Below are positions 8,970 through 16,957 of a stretch of DNA of 64,000 nt, in pieces (position 1 is the stretch's first letter; each line of letters begins with the position of its first letter). The DNA is from Alteromonas profundi. GTDB taxonomy: Bacteria; Pseudomonadota; Gammaproteobacteria; Enterobacterales; Alteromonadaceae. The stretch covers positions 1-64,000 of the forward strand of contig NZ_JAAAWN010000022.1 in the NCBI RefSeq assembly GCF_010500865.1. Reading direction: 5' to 3'. Below the pieces are notes generated by a model. It was not told where the DNA came from. It made no database searches and was given only the letters and a program-made list of their open reading frames with translations. The position numbers and the translations under genes were made by a program.

Positions 8970-9308
8970 ATGAAAAACAGTCACCCCAGATTTTGGTCAA
9001 CACCTACAGGGTGGGCAGCATTAGCGATGATCGCTGCCGTTACTTATTTTTTAATTTTCGAACATGGTCATCATGTCCTTCAGTTTCTTCCCTATTTGAT
9101 TTTATTGCTGTGCCCATTCATGCATATATTCATGCACAGTAGCCACGGTAAACACGGACACGCCCACGAACATTCTCGCGACAGTGACAATAAGCAGAAA
9201 AGTTTTCAGGAATTGAGTGATAACAACGCGGCTTATCGTGATGGATACATTCAGGGGTTGGAGGAAGGCCGAAAGGAGTCACTTAAAAAGGACAACCAAG
9301 ATGAATGA
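8970..9308 (+). CDS. DUF2933 small membrane protein
   Basis: A 112-residue protein with two close membrane helices (about residues 14-30 and 37-51) followed by a His-rich cytosolic or periplasmic loop (FMHIFMHSSHGKHGHAHEH) and a charged tail. The helices and the CPFMHxFMHxxHG motif match DUF2933 proteins found in copper-ATPase operons. GGAGG lies right before the ATG. The stop overlaps the next start by 8 bases, showing translational coupling. The His and Met residues could bind copper; no function has been established that I know of. Confidence 0.82.
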   Translation: MKNSHPRFWSTPTGWAALAMIAAVTYFLIFEHGHHVLQFLPYLILLLCPFMHIFMHSSHGKHGHAHEHSRDSDNKQKSFQELSDNNAAYRDGYIQGLEEGRKESLKKDNQDE

Positions 9309-9966
9309 TACATATGATTATGGCTTATGGTCAATGGTGATACTGAACTCAGCTATTTTTATCTTTTTTGCATTCAGTTTTGTAAAGCCAAAATCTTCCA
9401 CCGACTGGCGAAGTTTGGGGGTATTTTCTGCGTTTATTGTAGCCCTGTTTACCGAAATGTATGGCTTCCCACTGACTATTTATTTCTTGTCAGGATGGCT
9501 TGCTGAAACCTATCCGGAAGTAAACTTTTTTGCGCACGAAAACGGACATCTGTTGCATACTTTCTTTGGTTTTAAAGGCGACGCCCACTGGGACCCATTT
9601 CATATCGCCAGTATGGTATTTATTGTTGCAGGATTCTTTATCTTGTCCTCAGCATGGAATGTGCTGCACCACGCTCAGAAGAACCATCACTTAGCTAAGA
9701 CTGGATGGTATGCGCGGTGTCGCCACCCTCAATATTTAGCCTTCATACTGATCATGTTCGGTTTTTTGTTGCAATGGCCGACCATTCCCACACTGGTCAT
9801 GTTTCCAGTTTTAGTTGTTGTGTATGTGAAACTGGCAAAGCGTGAAGAAGCTCTGGCTATTGCTGAATTTGGCGATGAGTATGTGAGCTATATCAACACG
9901 ACACCTGGCTGGATCCCAAACCTCAACTTTAAATTAAAAGGTGAAAACCATGAAAAAATTCACTAA
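9301..9966 (+). CDS. Isoprenylcysteine carboxyl methyltransferase (ICMT)-family membrane protein
   Basis: A 221-residue membrane protein with about five hydrophobic segments. The C-terminal half carries the ICMT/PEMT-like AdoMet-binding motif: TGWYARCRHPQYLAF, then KREEALAIAEFGDEYVSYINTTPGWIP. The start is the ATG at 9301, overlapping the DUF2933 stop; the longer frame from 9217 would run far into that gene. Bacterial members are thought to be membrane methyltransferases with unknown acceptors. It is common beside DUF2933 and cupredoxin genes in copper operons. Its own stop lies inside the next gene's first codons, so it is tightly coupled. Confidence 0.82.
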   Translation: MNDTYDYGLWSMVILNSAIFIFFAFSFVKPKSSTDWRSLGVFSAFIVALFTEMYGFPLTIYFLSGWLAETYPEVNFFAHENGHLLHTFFGFKGDAHWDPFHIASMVFIVAGFFILSSAWNVLHHAQKNHHLAKTGWYARCRHPQYLAFILIMFGFLLQWPTIPTLVMFPVLVVVYVKLAKREEALAIAEFGDEYVSYINTTPGWIPNLNFKLKGENHEKIH

Positions 9967-10360
9967 ATCAATCATTTTTTCAACCACATTAGTAATGGCT
10001 GCAACATCGCAAGCTCAACAAATGGAAGAGCATGAGCATAAGGGCTCAGACAAGCCAGAGATTCAAACGGGAATGCCTATGCGTGGCCAAGATATGCATA
10101 TGATGAATGCAAAAATAAAGTCGATGAAGGAAGAAGTTAACGCTATCAAAGAAGAAAAGAATCCCAGCAAGCAGCGTGAAATGATGAAAAAACACATGCA
10201 ATCCATGATGGGAATGATGCATATAATGCACGAAAAAATGGAAGGGCAACCCATGCAAAACCAAGTTGATATGGCAGAAAGGCATCTTAAGATGATGGAA
10301 GTAATGATGTCGAAAATGGATGGAAGCCATTCACCCGAATCTCAGAAACATTCAAATTAA
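9950..10360 (+). CDS. Met/His-rich periplasmic protein
   Basis: A 136-residue protein with a signal peptide ending SQAQ (about residue 22). The mature part is very rich in Met and His: EEHEHK, GMPMRGQDMHMMN, MMKKHMQSMMGMMHIMHEKM, MKMMEVMM-like repeats and a C-terminal HS-rich tail. Predicted mostly helical and charged. Such Met-rich proteins bind Cu(I) or Ag(I) in the periplasm. The ATG at 9950 is used because AAAAGGTG lies 7 bases upstream; the GTG at 9941 is an alternative. It overlaps the methyltransferase gene by 17 bases and belongs to the same operon. No recognised enzyme domain. Confidence 0.8.
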   Translation: MKKFTKSIIFSTTLVMAATSQAQQMEEHEHKGSDKPEIQTGMPMRGQDMHMMNAKIKSMKEEVNAIKEEKNPSKQREMMKKHMQSMMGMMHIMHEKMEGQPMQNQVDMAERHLKMMEVMMSKMDGSHSPESQKHSN

Positions 10361-10377
10361 CACCCGAGGAGAAAGAT

Positions 10378-10749
10378 ATGAGTGATTTAGACCACAGAGT
10401 CGGTGTCAGAGAAGCAAATTTAGTCGTTCGGAATTTACGGCTCAGCAATGTCTATGAGGCAAATTGCGAGCCCCTAATTGAAGAGATTGACAAGCTCTTT
10501 GGCATTGATGAGGTGAGCTACAACATCAAAGAAGGGGCTATTCACCTGGCATATGATGCGACACATATCGATTTAGACGGTATTGAAGCGATCATTCGAA
10601 AACACGGCGCAGATCTTCACAATGACTGGTGGACACACACAAAAGAAGGTTATTACCAGTTTGTAGATCAAAATATAAAAGACAATGCGACGCACAAACC
10701 GTGGAGTTGCCACCACTTGCCGCAGGGCGCTCACAGGAAGCGTACATAA
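10378..10749 (+). CDS. HMA-like domain protein lacking the CxxC motif
   Basis: A 123-residue protein. Residues 15-80 fit the ferredoxin-like heavy-metal-associated fold: a first strand NLVVRNLRLSN, helix, second strand VSYNIKEGAIHLAYD, then DLDGIEAIIRKHG. The metal-binding CxxC loop is missing; one Cys (EANCEPL) lies in the first helix. A tail follows with WSCHHLP, giving a different Cys/His cluster. A GGAG site lies before the ATG. It is the sixth gene of the merR-copA operon. It could be a non-canonical copper carrier or a protein-interaction domain; no clear family name comes to mind. Confidence 0.72.
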   Translation: MSDLDHRVGVREANLVVRNLRLSNVYEANCEPLIEEIDKLFGIDEVSYNIKEGAIHLAYDATHIDLDGIEAIIRKHGADLHNDWWTHTKEGYYQFVDQNIKDNATHKPWSCHHLPQGAHRKRT

Positions 10750-10832
10750 CCTTATTGTGCTCTACGTTCTCACTCAACAACAATGCTGAGCGATGTCGTT
10801 ACATTATGATGCTGGCTTTAAGGAGGCGTAAG

Positions 10833-11094
10833 ATGAAAATTCGAGAAAATGTATTTGCGTTCGCGTGCGCCGCATCGTTCAGCTTCGAGAGTGTTGTTAG
10901 TTGTTAGTTCTTTGTTCATTATTACAATGCCCGACATGATGTCACCCATGGCTGGTAATATAATGTTTTCAGACTGGCAAGGGATGATATGGAACGTGCC
11001 TTTATTGGGTGTAGTGATAGGCGGAGCTTTATGGGCTTTGTTCGCAGGTGTACTGGGTTGGCTTATTGCCAGTATTTACAATAGGCAGCTGTAG
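10833..11094 (+). pseudogene. Frameshifted DUF5676 small membrane protein gene
   Basis: AAGGAGG sits seven bases before an ATG at 10833 that encodes MKIRENVFAFACAASF and then stops at 10907. A different frame (+1) continues through 11094 and encodes a two-helix protein ending WLIASIYNRQL. The start of the first frame and the end of the second frame together match the DUF5676 plan: MKIxExxFxFA, a first helix, PDMM, HMxxxDxxG-like loop, a second helix and a WLIAxIYNR end. A single-base gain (or two-base loss) between about 10870 and 10900 would explain this. The second frame has its own ATG at 10849 (81 residues) but no ribosome site there. Confidence 0.65.
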
Positions 11095-11195
11095 TAGTGA
11101 GGGCTAAATAAATAGTCAGTATTTGTCCTTTTAGCACAGGTACGATATTTGCTGATATCTACTGCCACATAAATTTAAACTAACGGTGAGATATT

Positions 11196-11351
11196 ATGAT
11201 AACCAATAATTCAGAATTAGCCTTACAGCAAGCCATGCAACTACCCAGTCAAACCAATACAGAGAAGCAGGGTTGTAGCCAGCCACCTGAGTCAAAAGGA
11301 CAGGAGTTTGCTGAAATAATGAATACACTGAAGCAGCAAAAAAGCGGTTAA
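11196..11351 (+). CDS. Small hypothetical protein, 51 residues
   Basis: A short open frame beginning MITNNSELALQQAMQL and ending LKQQKSG, with CGGTGAG about 5 bases before the ATG and a strong hairpin terminator (11371-11394) 20 bases after its stop. No membrane helix or signal peptide; one Cys (KQGCSQP). Glutamine-rich and probably helical. It comes about 100 bases after the frameshifted DUF5676 gene and may be the last gene of the merR-copA operon. I do not recognise it. Confidence 0.5.
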   Translation: MITNNSELALQQAMQLPSQTNTEKQGCSQPPESKGQEFAEIMNTLKQQKSG

Positions 11352-11370
11352 AGTGTGCCACGAGTAAAAA

Positions 11371-11394
11371 TAACCGGCACGCTAATGCCGGTTA
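11371..11394 (+). terminator. Hairpin terminator of the merR-copA operon
   Basis: Perfect 9-base arms, TAACCGGCA and TGCCGGTTA, around a six-base loop. The following run is T-poor (ATTCCTTTCC), so termination may be partial. It lies between plus-strand genes and the permease reading towards it, so it could act on both. Confidence 0.65.
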
Positions 11395-11506
11395 ATTCCT
11401 TTCCTATTCATAACAACTGCGCTTACCTTTTAGGCTGCTACTCTGCCTACGCTGAATATTGTCTTACTCCGTCGATGTAGTTCATGAACAGCTTCAATGA
11501 TTTGCA

Positions 11507-12832
11507 TCAGTTATAATTTTTATCATCATCATCATACGCATGGAGCTTTAGAAACCATTTCTCAGCCGCGAATACGATAAGAAGTCCAGCCACAGAAATC
11601 CCAACAATGAAGATATCTGATTTTGCTTTCACCCACATAAAAGATAGAAGAACAATGATATCGAGAATAATTGCACTGACTAGTACCCAAGCTTTAGCTT
11701 GCACATCATCTCGTAAATGCTTGAACACTCCCCAGTGGATGAAGATATCCATTACGATATAAAAAACTACACCGATGGAGGCTATGCGGCTCAAATCGAA
11801 GAATATGGTAAGAAATATTGCGATGACTAACGTATAAATTAAGGAATGTCTTCTTATATCTCCCGGTAATGAAAAATGACGGTGAGGCACAAGTTGCATT
11901 GATGTAAGCATCGATAGCATTCTTGAAACAGCGAAGATGCTGGCAACGACACCGGAAGACGTGGCAATAATCGCGAAAGCTATAGTAAACCAAGCACCAT
12001 ACTGGCCGAATGCGGGTCGAGATGCTTCAGCAAGCGAATAATCTTTTGCCTGTATTATTTCGCCAATTGATAAATTTGCTCCTACTGCAACTGCGACAAA
12101 AACATAAAGTACCACACAAATGGATATAGAAATGACTATGGCCCTTCCTACATTTTTTTCTGGTTGTTTGAGCTCGCCTCCGCTGTTTGTGATTGTAGTG
12201 AATCCTTTGTATCCCAAAATACCAAGTGCCACGGCTCCGAGAAAACCGGTTGCGCTGGTATCTTGCGGTTGAGCTGAAACGCTCTCAAACGACAAACCGG
12301 TTGCCCACAGCCCACCAATTGCCAAAACTGCAAGTCCTGCTATTTTGATAAAAGCCATAATAAATGAGAGGGTCTGTATGAATTGATTACTCAAAATATT
12401 AACAATGAATGCCACAATAAGAAGACTCACGCCAAGCGCTGGTATAAGCCACTCAGCGCCCTGAGAGTCAAACAATTGTAGGACATAAGTGCCAAAAGTG
12501 CGGGCTACCAAACTTTCATTGATAACCATGGAAAAAAACATTAGCAATGCACAGGCACCAGTCAGCAGACCTCTACCATAGGCTTTTTTCAGAAACATGG
12601 CGATACCACCTGCAGAGGGGTATTTCTGTGCCATTTTGATGTAACTGTATGAGCTAAACCCTGCAATTATCGCTGCAACTAAAAACGCAAAAGGAAACCA
12701 TGTGCCTGCCAGCTCTGCTATTTGCCCGGTTAAAGCAAATATACCAGCACCTATCATTACACCAGTTCCCATCGATACCGCGCCCCAGAGGCTTAACGAA
12801 TCTTTCCTGTTTGAATGCTCGTGTTCATTCAT
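11507..12832 (-). CDS. APC-superfamily amino acid permease
   Basis: A 441-residue permease with about 12 membrane helices. The N-terminal motif GTGVMIGAGIFALTGQIAELAG is the APC-family glycine-rich first helix, and the YPSAGGIAMFLKKAYGRG loop follows. An AAGGAG site lies 8 bases before the ATG. It is the most distal gene on the minus strand after copL-copA-copB, but a perfect hairpin (12941-12970) separates it from copB. Permeases of this type recur inside marine copper islands. The substrate is unknown; export or uptake of an amino acid used as a copper ligand is a guess. Confidence 0.85.
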   Translation of the reverse strand: MNEHEHSNRKDSLSLWGAVSMGTGVMIGAGIFALTGQIAELAGTWFPFAFLVAAIIAGFSSYSYIKMAQKYPSAGGIAMFLKKAYGRGLLTGACALLMFFSMVINESLVARTFGTYVLQLFDSQGAEWLIPALGVSLLIVAFIVNILSNQFIQTLSFIMAFIKIAGLAVLAIGGLWATGLSFESVSAQPQDTSATGFLGAVALGILGYKGFTTITNSGGELKQPEKNVGRAIVISISICVVLYVFVAVAVGANLSIGEIIQAKDYSLAEASRPAFGQYGAWFTIAFAIIATSSGVVASIFAVSRMLSMLTSMQLVPHRHFSLPGDIRRHSLIYTLVIAIFLTIFFDLSRIASIGVVFYIVMDIFIHWGVFKHLRDDVQAKAWVLVSAIILDIIVLLSFMWVKAKSDIFIVGISVAGLLIVFAAEKWFLKLHAYDDDDKNYN

Positions 12833-12940
12833 ATTGGTTACTCCTTTATGTCATGTGAGCCTGAGTAACAACAAAAGCAACCTGCAGCAAATATAAGGAC
12901 ACAGGCCCATTACAAAACAAATTCGAAGACGTGTAGAAAG

Positions 12941-12970
12941 AAATAACTGGCAATGGCATACCAGTTATTT
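12941..12970 (-). terminator. Hairpin terminator after copB
   Basis: Perfect ten-base arms AAATAACTGG and CCAGTTATTT with a ten-base loop, 20 bases past the copB stop. Read on the minus strand, the hairpin is followed by a T-rich CTTTC run. It should end the copLAB transcript ahead of the permease gene. Confidence 0.7.
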
Positions 12971-12989
12971 CATTTTTAGCGTAGGGCGT

Positions 12990-13736
12990 TTAAAACCAAA
13001 TCCTTGCACCTAACACTACACCAGTTTCACTGGTTGACTTGCCTTCAGCCTTTAATGCATCAGCTGTATTTCCCAAAGCTTTGCTGTAATAAACACCGAC
13101 ATAAGGTGCTACCTCCCTCACTATTTCATGCCGATATCGCAAACCAATACGAATATTACTCAACCCGCTTTGACGGTCATACTTTTCAGAATCGGTGAGG
13201 TTGGCAACAACTTCCAGTCGCGGTTGCAGATAGGAAACTTGACTTAGTTGCCAGTCATATTCGGTTTCATTGATGAACTGCATGTCACCGTCTTCGTTAA
13301 TACGCAGTGAATTTTCCATTTCAAACCAGTAAGGCGCTAGACCTTGATAACTGACCACCGCATAGTTTTCCATATCCGCATCGGATGACAGCTCTCCCTT
13401 TGTGCCCACACCAAATTGTATAGACCAAAAAGAAGAAACGAGATAACCGTACAACAGTTCTGCTCGTTCCAGATCAGTAGGCATTCCATCGTTTTGTGTA
13501 TTTTCGCCTTCGCTTTTAAAAACAAGACGATGGTAATCTCCGCCATACCACGCCTGCATGTCCCAGACCGCTATATTTTGCTGCTCATCAGTGCGAGTAT
13601 ATTCAAGCCGGTCAAATAGAACTTGGCCAAAATATTCATTAGGAATAGGAGATGGCCAGTCATCTCTTGATTGAGCCAAAGCATTGTCAACGCTCAAAGT
13701 TAATGTTATTAGGCCTGCTATTAATATCTGTTTCAT
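12990..13736 (-). CDS. copB: Outer-membrane copper resistance protein CopB
   Basis: A 248-residue protein with a signal peptide (to about residue 21, ALA). The rest is an outer-membrane beta-barrel of the CopB/PcoB family: the FGQVLFDRLEYTRTDEQ start, DMQAWYGGDYHRLVFKSEGE, LLYGYLVSSFWSIQFGVG, LRYRHEIVREVAPYVGVYYSKALG and a final ARIWF with an aromatic C-terminus, as barrels need. It lacks the long Met-rich N-terminal repeats of some CopB proteins. It begins 9 bases after the copA stop, with AGGAG overlapping that stop codon, so the two are co-translated. Confidence 0.93.
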   Translation of the reverse strand: MKQILIAGLITLTLSVDNALAQSRDDWPSPIPNEYFGQVLFDRLEYTRTDEQQNIAVWDMQAWYGGDYHRLVFKSEGENTQNDGMPTDLERAELLYGYLVSSFWSIQFGVGTKGELSSDADMENYAVVSYQGLAPYWFEMENSLRINEDGDMQFINETEYDWQLSQVSYLQPRLEVVANLTDSEKYDRQSGLSNIRIGLRYRHEIVREVAPYVGVYYSKALGNTADALKAEGKSTSETGVVLGARIWF

Positions 13737-13745
13737 TTTAATCTC

Positions 13746-15560
13746 CTATGCGACCTGTACAACACGAAACATACCTGCTTCCATGTGGTATAGCAGGTGA
13801 CAATGAAACGCCCACTCACCGGGGGCATCTGCGCTGATTTGTAACGAGACCTTCTCTCCAGGCTTGAGGCTGATCGTGTGTTTACGAGGTCTTGGATATT
13901 GGCCGTTTTCAAGTTCCATCCACATACCATGTAAATGAATAGGGTGATCCATCATAGTGTCATTAACCAAGATCAGACGTAGTCTCTCGCCATAATTGAA
14001 ACGTACATATCCGTCTACTTCACTAAACTTTTTGCCATCGAACGACCACATGTACCTTTCCATATTGCCCGTTAAGTGAAGCTCAATTTGACGTTCCGGC
14101 TCTCTTTCGTCAGGCCAAGGACTTTCACCGACTAAATCTGTATAAACAAGGACACGATGTGGGCTGTCTTCCAAACCGATCCCAGGTTCATCCAACCTAG
14201 AGCTTGGATTTTTAGCAATCATCGCTGCACCAGCGCCGTGCCCGTCTTCGCTGTGGACAATGTCTATGCTTTCTACTGGGAGCTTTTTGGAGGGGGTCAT
14301 TTCTCCTTCCATTTGGGTGCCATGCATTGTATGGGCGCTATGCTGCCCCATTCCTTTCATTTCACCTTTTGGAGCAGCCATGCCCGAGCTGTCGACCTTG
14401 GACTTATCCATATTCATGCCTTTCATACCAGACATGTCCATCCCCATCGCCGCCATGCCACGCTCTGTGATAACTCGCTGTGGGGGAACCTCTGCAGTAA
14501 GGCCAATTGACGGGGTTAGGGTGCCACGCGCATATCCACTTCTATCAAAACTTTCCGCAAAAAAGGTATAAGCTTTTCGCTCTTTTGGCTGAACGATTAC
14601 GTCATAAGTTTCCGCTACTGCAATTCGAAATTCATCCACATTTACTGGTTTAACAGGCTGACCATCTGCAGCTACAACCGTCATTTCAAGCCCTGGGATG
14701 CGAAAGTCGAAATAAGTCATCGCAGAACCATTTATAATCCTCAACCGGATTTTTTCGCCTACTTTAAACAGGGCCTGCCAGTTGTCCTGTGGTGTCCGGC
14801 CATTCATTAAGTATGTATATGTACTGCCTGTAACGTCAGCTATATCGCGAGGGCTCATACGCATTGCACCCCACATAGCGCGCTCTTCCCATGTATCGGC
14901 AAACCCTTTTTTCTTTACGTCTTCTAACGTGTCGAAAATAGTTCGCTTTTGATAATTGTAATAACCTTCCGCTACCTTCAGTTTTCGCATAACTTCATGG
15001 GGGTCTGAAAACGTCCAATCGCTTAAAATAATTGTATGTTCCCTATCAGCCCCAATGTCTCCATTTGCAGGGTCGATCACAAGAGGTCCTAAATGGCCCA
15101 ACTGTTCTTGGAGGCCTGAATGACTGTGGTACCAGTAGGTGCCGTTTTGCTCGACATCGAATGCATATTTAAATGTTTCGCCAGGTTTTATTCCGGCAAA
15201 GGAAACTCCCGGAACGCCATCCATATCTGGTGGTAAAATAATCCCGTGCCAGTGTATTGAAGTATCTTGGTTAAGGTGGTTAGTTACATTGAGGTGCGCT
15301 CGCTGTCCTTCTTTCAATCTAATCAACGGGCCCGGCATTTGACCGTTGATCGTTATAGGTGAGCCCATATTTGAGCCTATTGGCAATTGCGCTTTTGACA
15401 CATTGAGATTTTTAATATCACCTGTCAAAACTTGATCTTTAAAATGGCGACCAACAGGTGCTGCCCATAGAGGACTAACGTTGGTTAACGCAGCCGCAGC
15501 GCTCGAGGTTAGGGCACCGAGCACAAATCTTCTGCGACCGTTGTCGATAGAATTTTTCAT
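13746..15560 (-). CDS. copA: Periplasmic multicopper oxidase CopA (PcoA type)
   Basis: A 604-residue multicopper oxidase with a twin-arginine signal (NGRRRFVLGALTSS). Copper-binding motifs in order: HWHG at 103-106, HSH at 145-147, HPIHLHG at 539-545 and HCHLLYHMEAGM at about 586-597, which includes the Cys, His and Met of the type-1 site. A Met-rich insert (about 370-410, MGMDMSGMKGMNM) is typical of copper-resistance CopA and binds extra Cu(I). It should oxidise Cu(I) to Cu(II) in the periplasm. copB follows directly and a CopL-like gene lies 80 bases upstream. Not to be confused with the P-type ATPase also called CopA at 6353. Confidence 0.95.
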   Translation of the reverse strand: MKNSIDNGRRRFVLGALTSSAAAALTNVSPLWAAPVGRHFKDQVLTGDIKNLNVSKAQLPIGSNMGSPITINGQMPGPLIRLKEGQRAHLNVTNHLNQDTSIHWHGIILPPDMDGVPGVSFAGIKPGETFKYAFDVEQNGTYWYHSHSGLQEQLGHLGPLVIDPANGDIGADREHTIILSDWTFSDPHEVMRKLKVAEGYYNYQKRTIFDTLEDVKKKGFADTWEERAMWGAMRMSPRDIADVTGSTYTYLMNGRTPQDNWQALFKVGEKIRLRIINGSAMTYFDFRIPGLEMTVVAADGQPVKPVNVDEFRIAVAETYDVIVQPKERKAYTFFAESFDRSGYARGTLTPSIGLTAEVPPQRVITERGMAAMGMDMSGMKGMNMDKSKVDSSGMAAPKGEMKGMGQHSAHTMHGTQMEGEMTPSKKLPVESIDIVHSEDGHGAGAAMIAKNPSSRLDEPGIGLEDSPHRVLVYTDLVGESPWPDEREPERQIELHLTGNMERYMWSFDGKKFSEVDGYVRFNYGERLRLILVNDTMMDHPIHLHGMWMELENGQYPRPRKHTISLKPGEKVSLQISADAPGEWAFHCHLLYHMEAGMFRVVQVA

Positions 15561-15640
15561 AGTTTTTAGCCTTTGAATTGATACTAACTGGACGAAGGAA
15601 GTTCATCCATTTAAAAAGTATTACTAACTAAGTCAGTGCC

Positions 15641-16030
15641 TTAGGCTATCGGTGGACGAAAAGGTGGAGTGAAAATTTTGAAGGGAACAGCTAGAGCGAT
15701 AATGTCATACTGCTCAGCAAACGTTGTTTCAAATTGACGAATGGGAACGTAAAAAAGACTTGTAAAGTGGTAGCAATTGGTAGCTATACACATACATCCA
15801 TCATTGCAGCAACCTGATTTACCCGAATGCGAGGGGTGTCCATCAGTGTGAGCGCTTTGATGCTTAGAACTAGGTGAACTGCTACGTTTCTCCTCATGAG
15901 CGTCTGCGAATTTGTGAGAAACCTTAGTTAATGAGCTATGTTCATCCATTTTCATTTCACACGCATCAACTGGCACGGTAAACAGTACCAATAAATATCC
16001 AATGCATAGTGTGAAAATAATAGATCTCAT
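15641..16030 (-). CDS. copL: CopL-like secreted Cys/His-rich protein (copy 3)
   Basis: A 129-residue protein with a signal peptide, then CEMKMDEHSS, a His/Ser-rich region (SKHQSAHTDGHPSHSGK), a Cys cluster (CCNDGCMCIATNC) and the ending IFTPPFRPPIA. Position directly before copA-copB on the same strand, small size, signal peptide and Cys/His content fit CopL, a metal-binding protein required for copper-induced expression of copAB in plant pathogens. Two more genes with this plan are at 642 and 5167. The gene name is given by context and layout, since CopL proteins vary widely in sequence. Confidence 0.7.
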   Translation of the reverse strand: MRSIIFTLCIGYLLVLFTVPVDACEMKMDEHSSLTKVSHKFADAHEEKRSSSPSSKHQSAHTDGHPSHSGKSGCCNDGCMCIATNCYHFTSLFYVPIRQFETTFAEQYDIIALAVPFKIFTPPFRPPIA

Positions 16031-16225
16031 AACTTTGTATTTGCTCTCAACCTTTACGCGACGTTATTCCCTTAGACAAGATAAGTCTTAAGGACACTTT
16101 AATCAATGACATTTGCTTGTAACTAAGATAAACAACTTCCTATGTAGTTAAACAAGCAGTCTTTTCAATCTTAAAAGCTGATAGAGTTACTTTTATTAAG
16201 TTTAGTCGATAAGCAACTCTTGTAA

Positions 16226-16957
16226 CTAAAAAGATAACATGAGTAATGCGCCTGCTATCATAAAAATGTTTTCTGATAGTGAAACAAAACCTAACGGCAC
16301 GTTACTGTCCCCACCGACACAAGCACATTTGAGCTCCCGTTTATCCACATATACTGCTTTAAAGACAGAAATTGCCCCAACGGTTCCTATAAATAGTGAA
16401 AATGGCGCAACAGCTATGGCAGGCAGTTGAGCTACCATTCCTATCCCCGCGTAGGCTTCAAGAAATGGGTAGATGTAACCATATCGAAGCCACCTCATTG
16501 CCAACAAATCGTAGGTTATGAACGAATTTGTAAAACTATACAAATCCTTCAATTTTTGAACTGCAAGTAGTGTCATTGAGAAAGCAATAAAGAGAACCAG
16601 TGTTCTTATAGAGATGAAGTCTTCAGAAACAAAGAACTGGAATGCTAACGATAGCAGAGCTGCCACAGAAAAAATCGCAATAACAGGTGCATAAGTAGTT
16701 CCGTTCTGCCCCGCTTCTCCTTTCCCGAAGTATTTACGAAGCTCATCATATCCACCAATTCGCTTTTCTTCGATGAAGGTTTGAGGCGTCGTTTCTACAC
16801 CATGCTTTTGCTTGAAATCATCGGTGTCATTACGTGAAGTAAGATGATTGTCTTCTACTAAATAGCCTTCTCGCTCTAGTAAGTCTTTTGACCTTAAACC
16901 GTAAGGGCAAATGTGCTCTTTAGTAACCATTCTATATAGGATAGCTTTCTTACTCAT
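16226..16957 (-). CDS. Glutaredoxin fused to a MauE-like membrane domain
   Basis: A 243-residue fusion. Residues 1-78 are a glutaredoxin: ILYRMVTKEHICPYGLRSKDLL carries the CPYG site, with TTPQTFI (cis-Pro) and RIGGYDEL (GG motif). Residues 90-243 form a four-helix DoxX/MauE-like redox membrane domain, with a Cys pair in LKCACVGGDSNVPLGF. The second half resembles MauE, a membrane protein that helps disulfide formation. It overlaps the upstream DUF305 gene by 8 bases, with AAGGAAAGGA before the ATG. It may pass thiol redox power to the periplasm to deal with copper stress; this is inference. Confidence 0.82.
   Translation of the reverse strand: MSKKAILYRMVTKEHICPYGLRSKDLLEREGYLVEDNHLTSRNDTDDFKQKHGVETTPQTFIEEKRIGGYDELRKYFGKGEAGQNGTTYAPVIAIFSVAALLSLAFQFFVSEDFISIRTLVLFIAFSMTLLAVQKLKDLYSFTNSFITYDLLAMRWLRYGYIYPFLEAYAGIGMVAQLPAIAVAPFSLFIGTVGAISVFKAVYVDKRELKCACVGGDSNVPLGFVSLSENIFMIAGALLMLSF

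Noticed and set aside
10046..10330. Minus-strand frame rich in His
   Set aside because: It is the antisense shadow of Met codons (ATG read as CAT) in the Met-rich protein gene at 9950.
14157..14571. Plus-strand frames inside the multicopper oxidase gene
   Set aside because: They lie opposite the Met-rich insert of copA and its strong family match.
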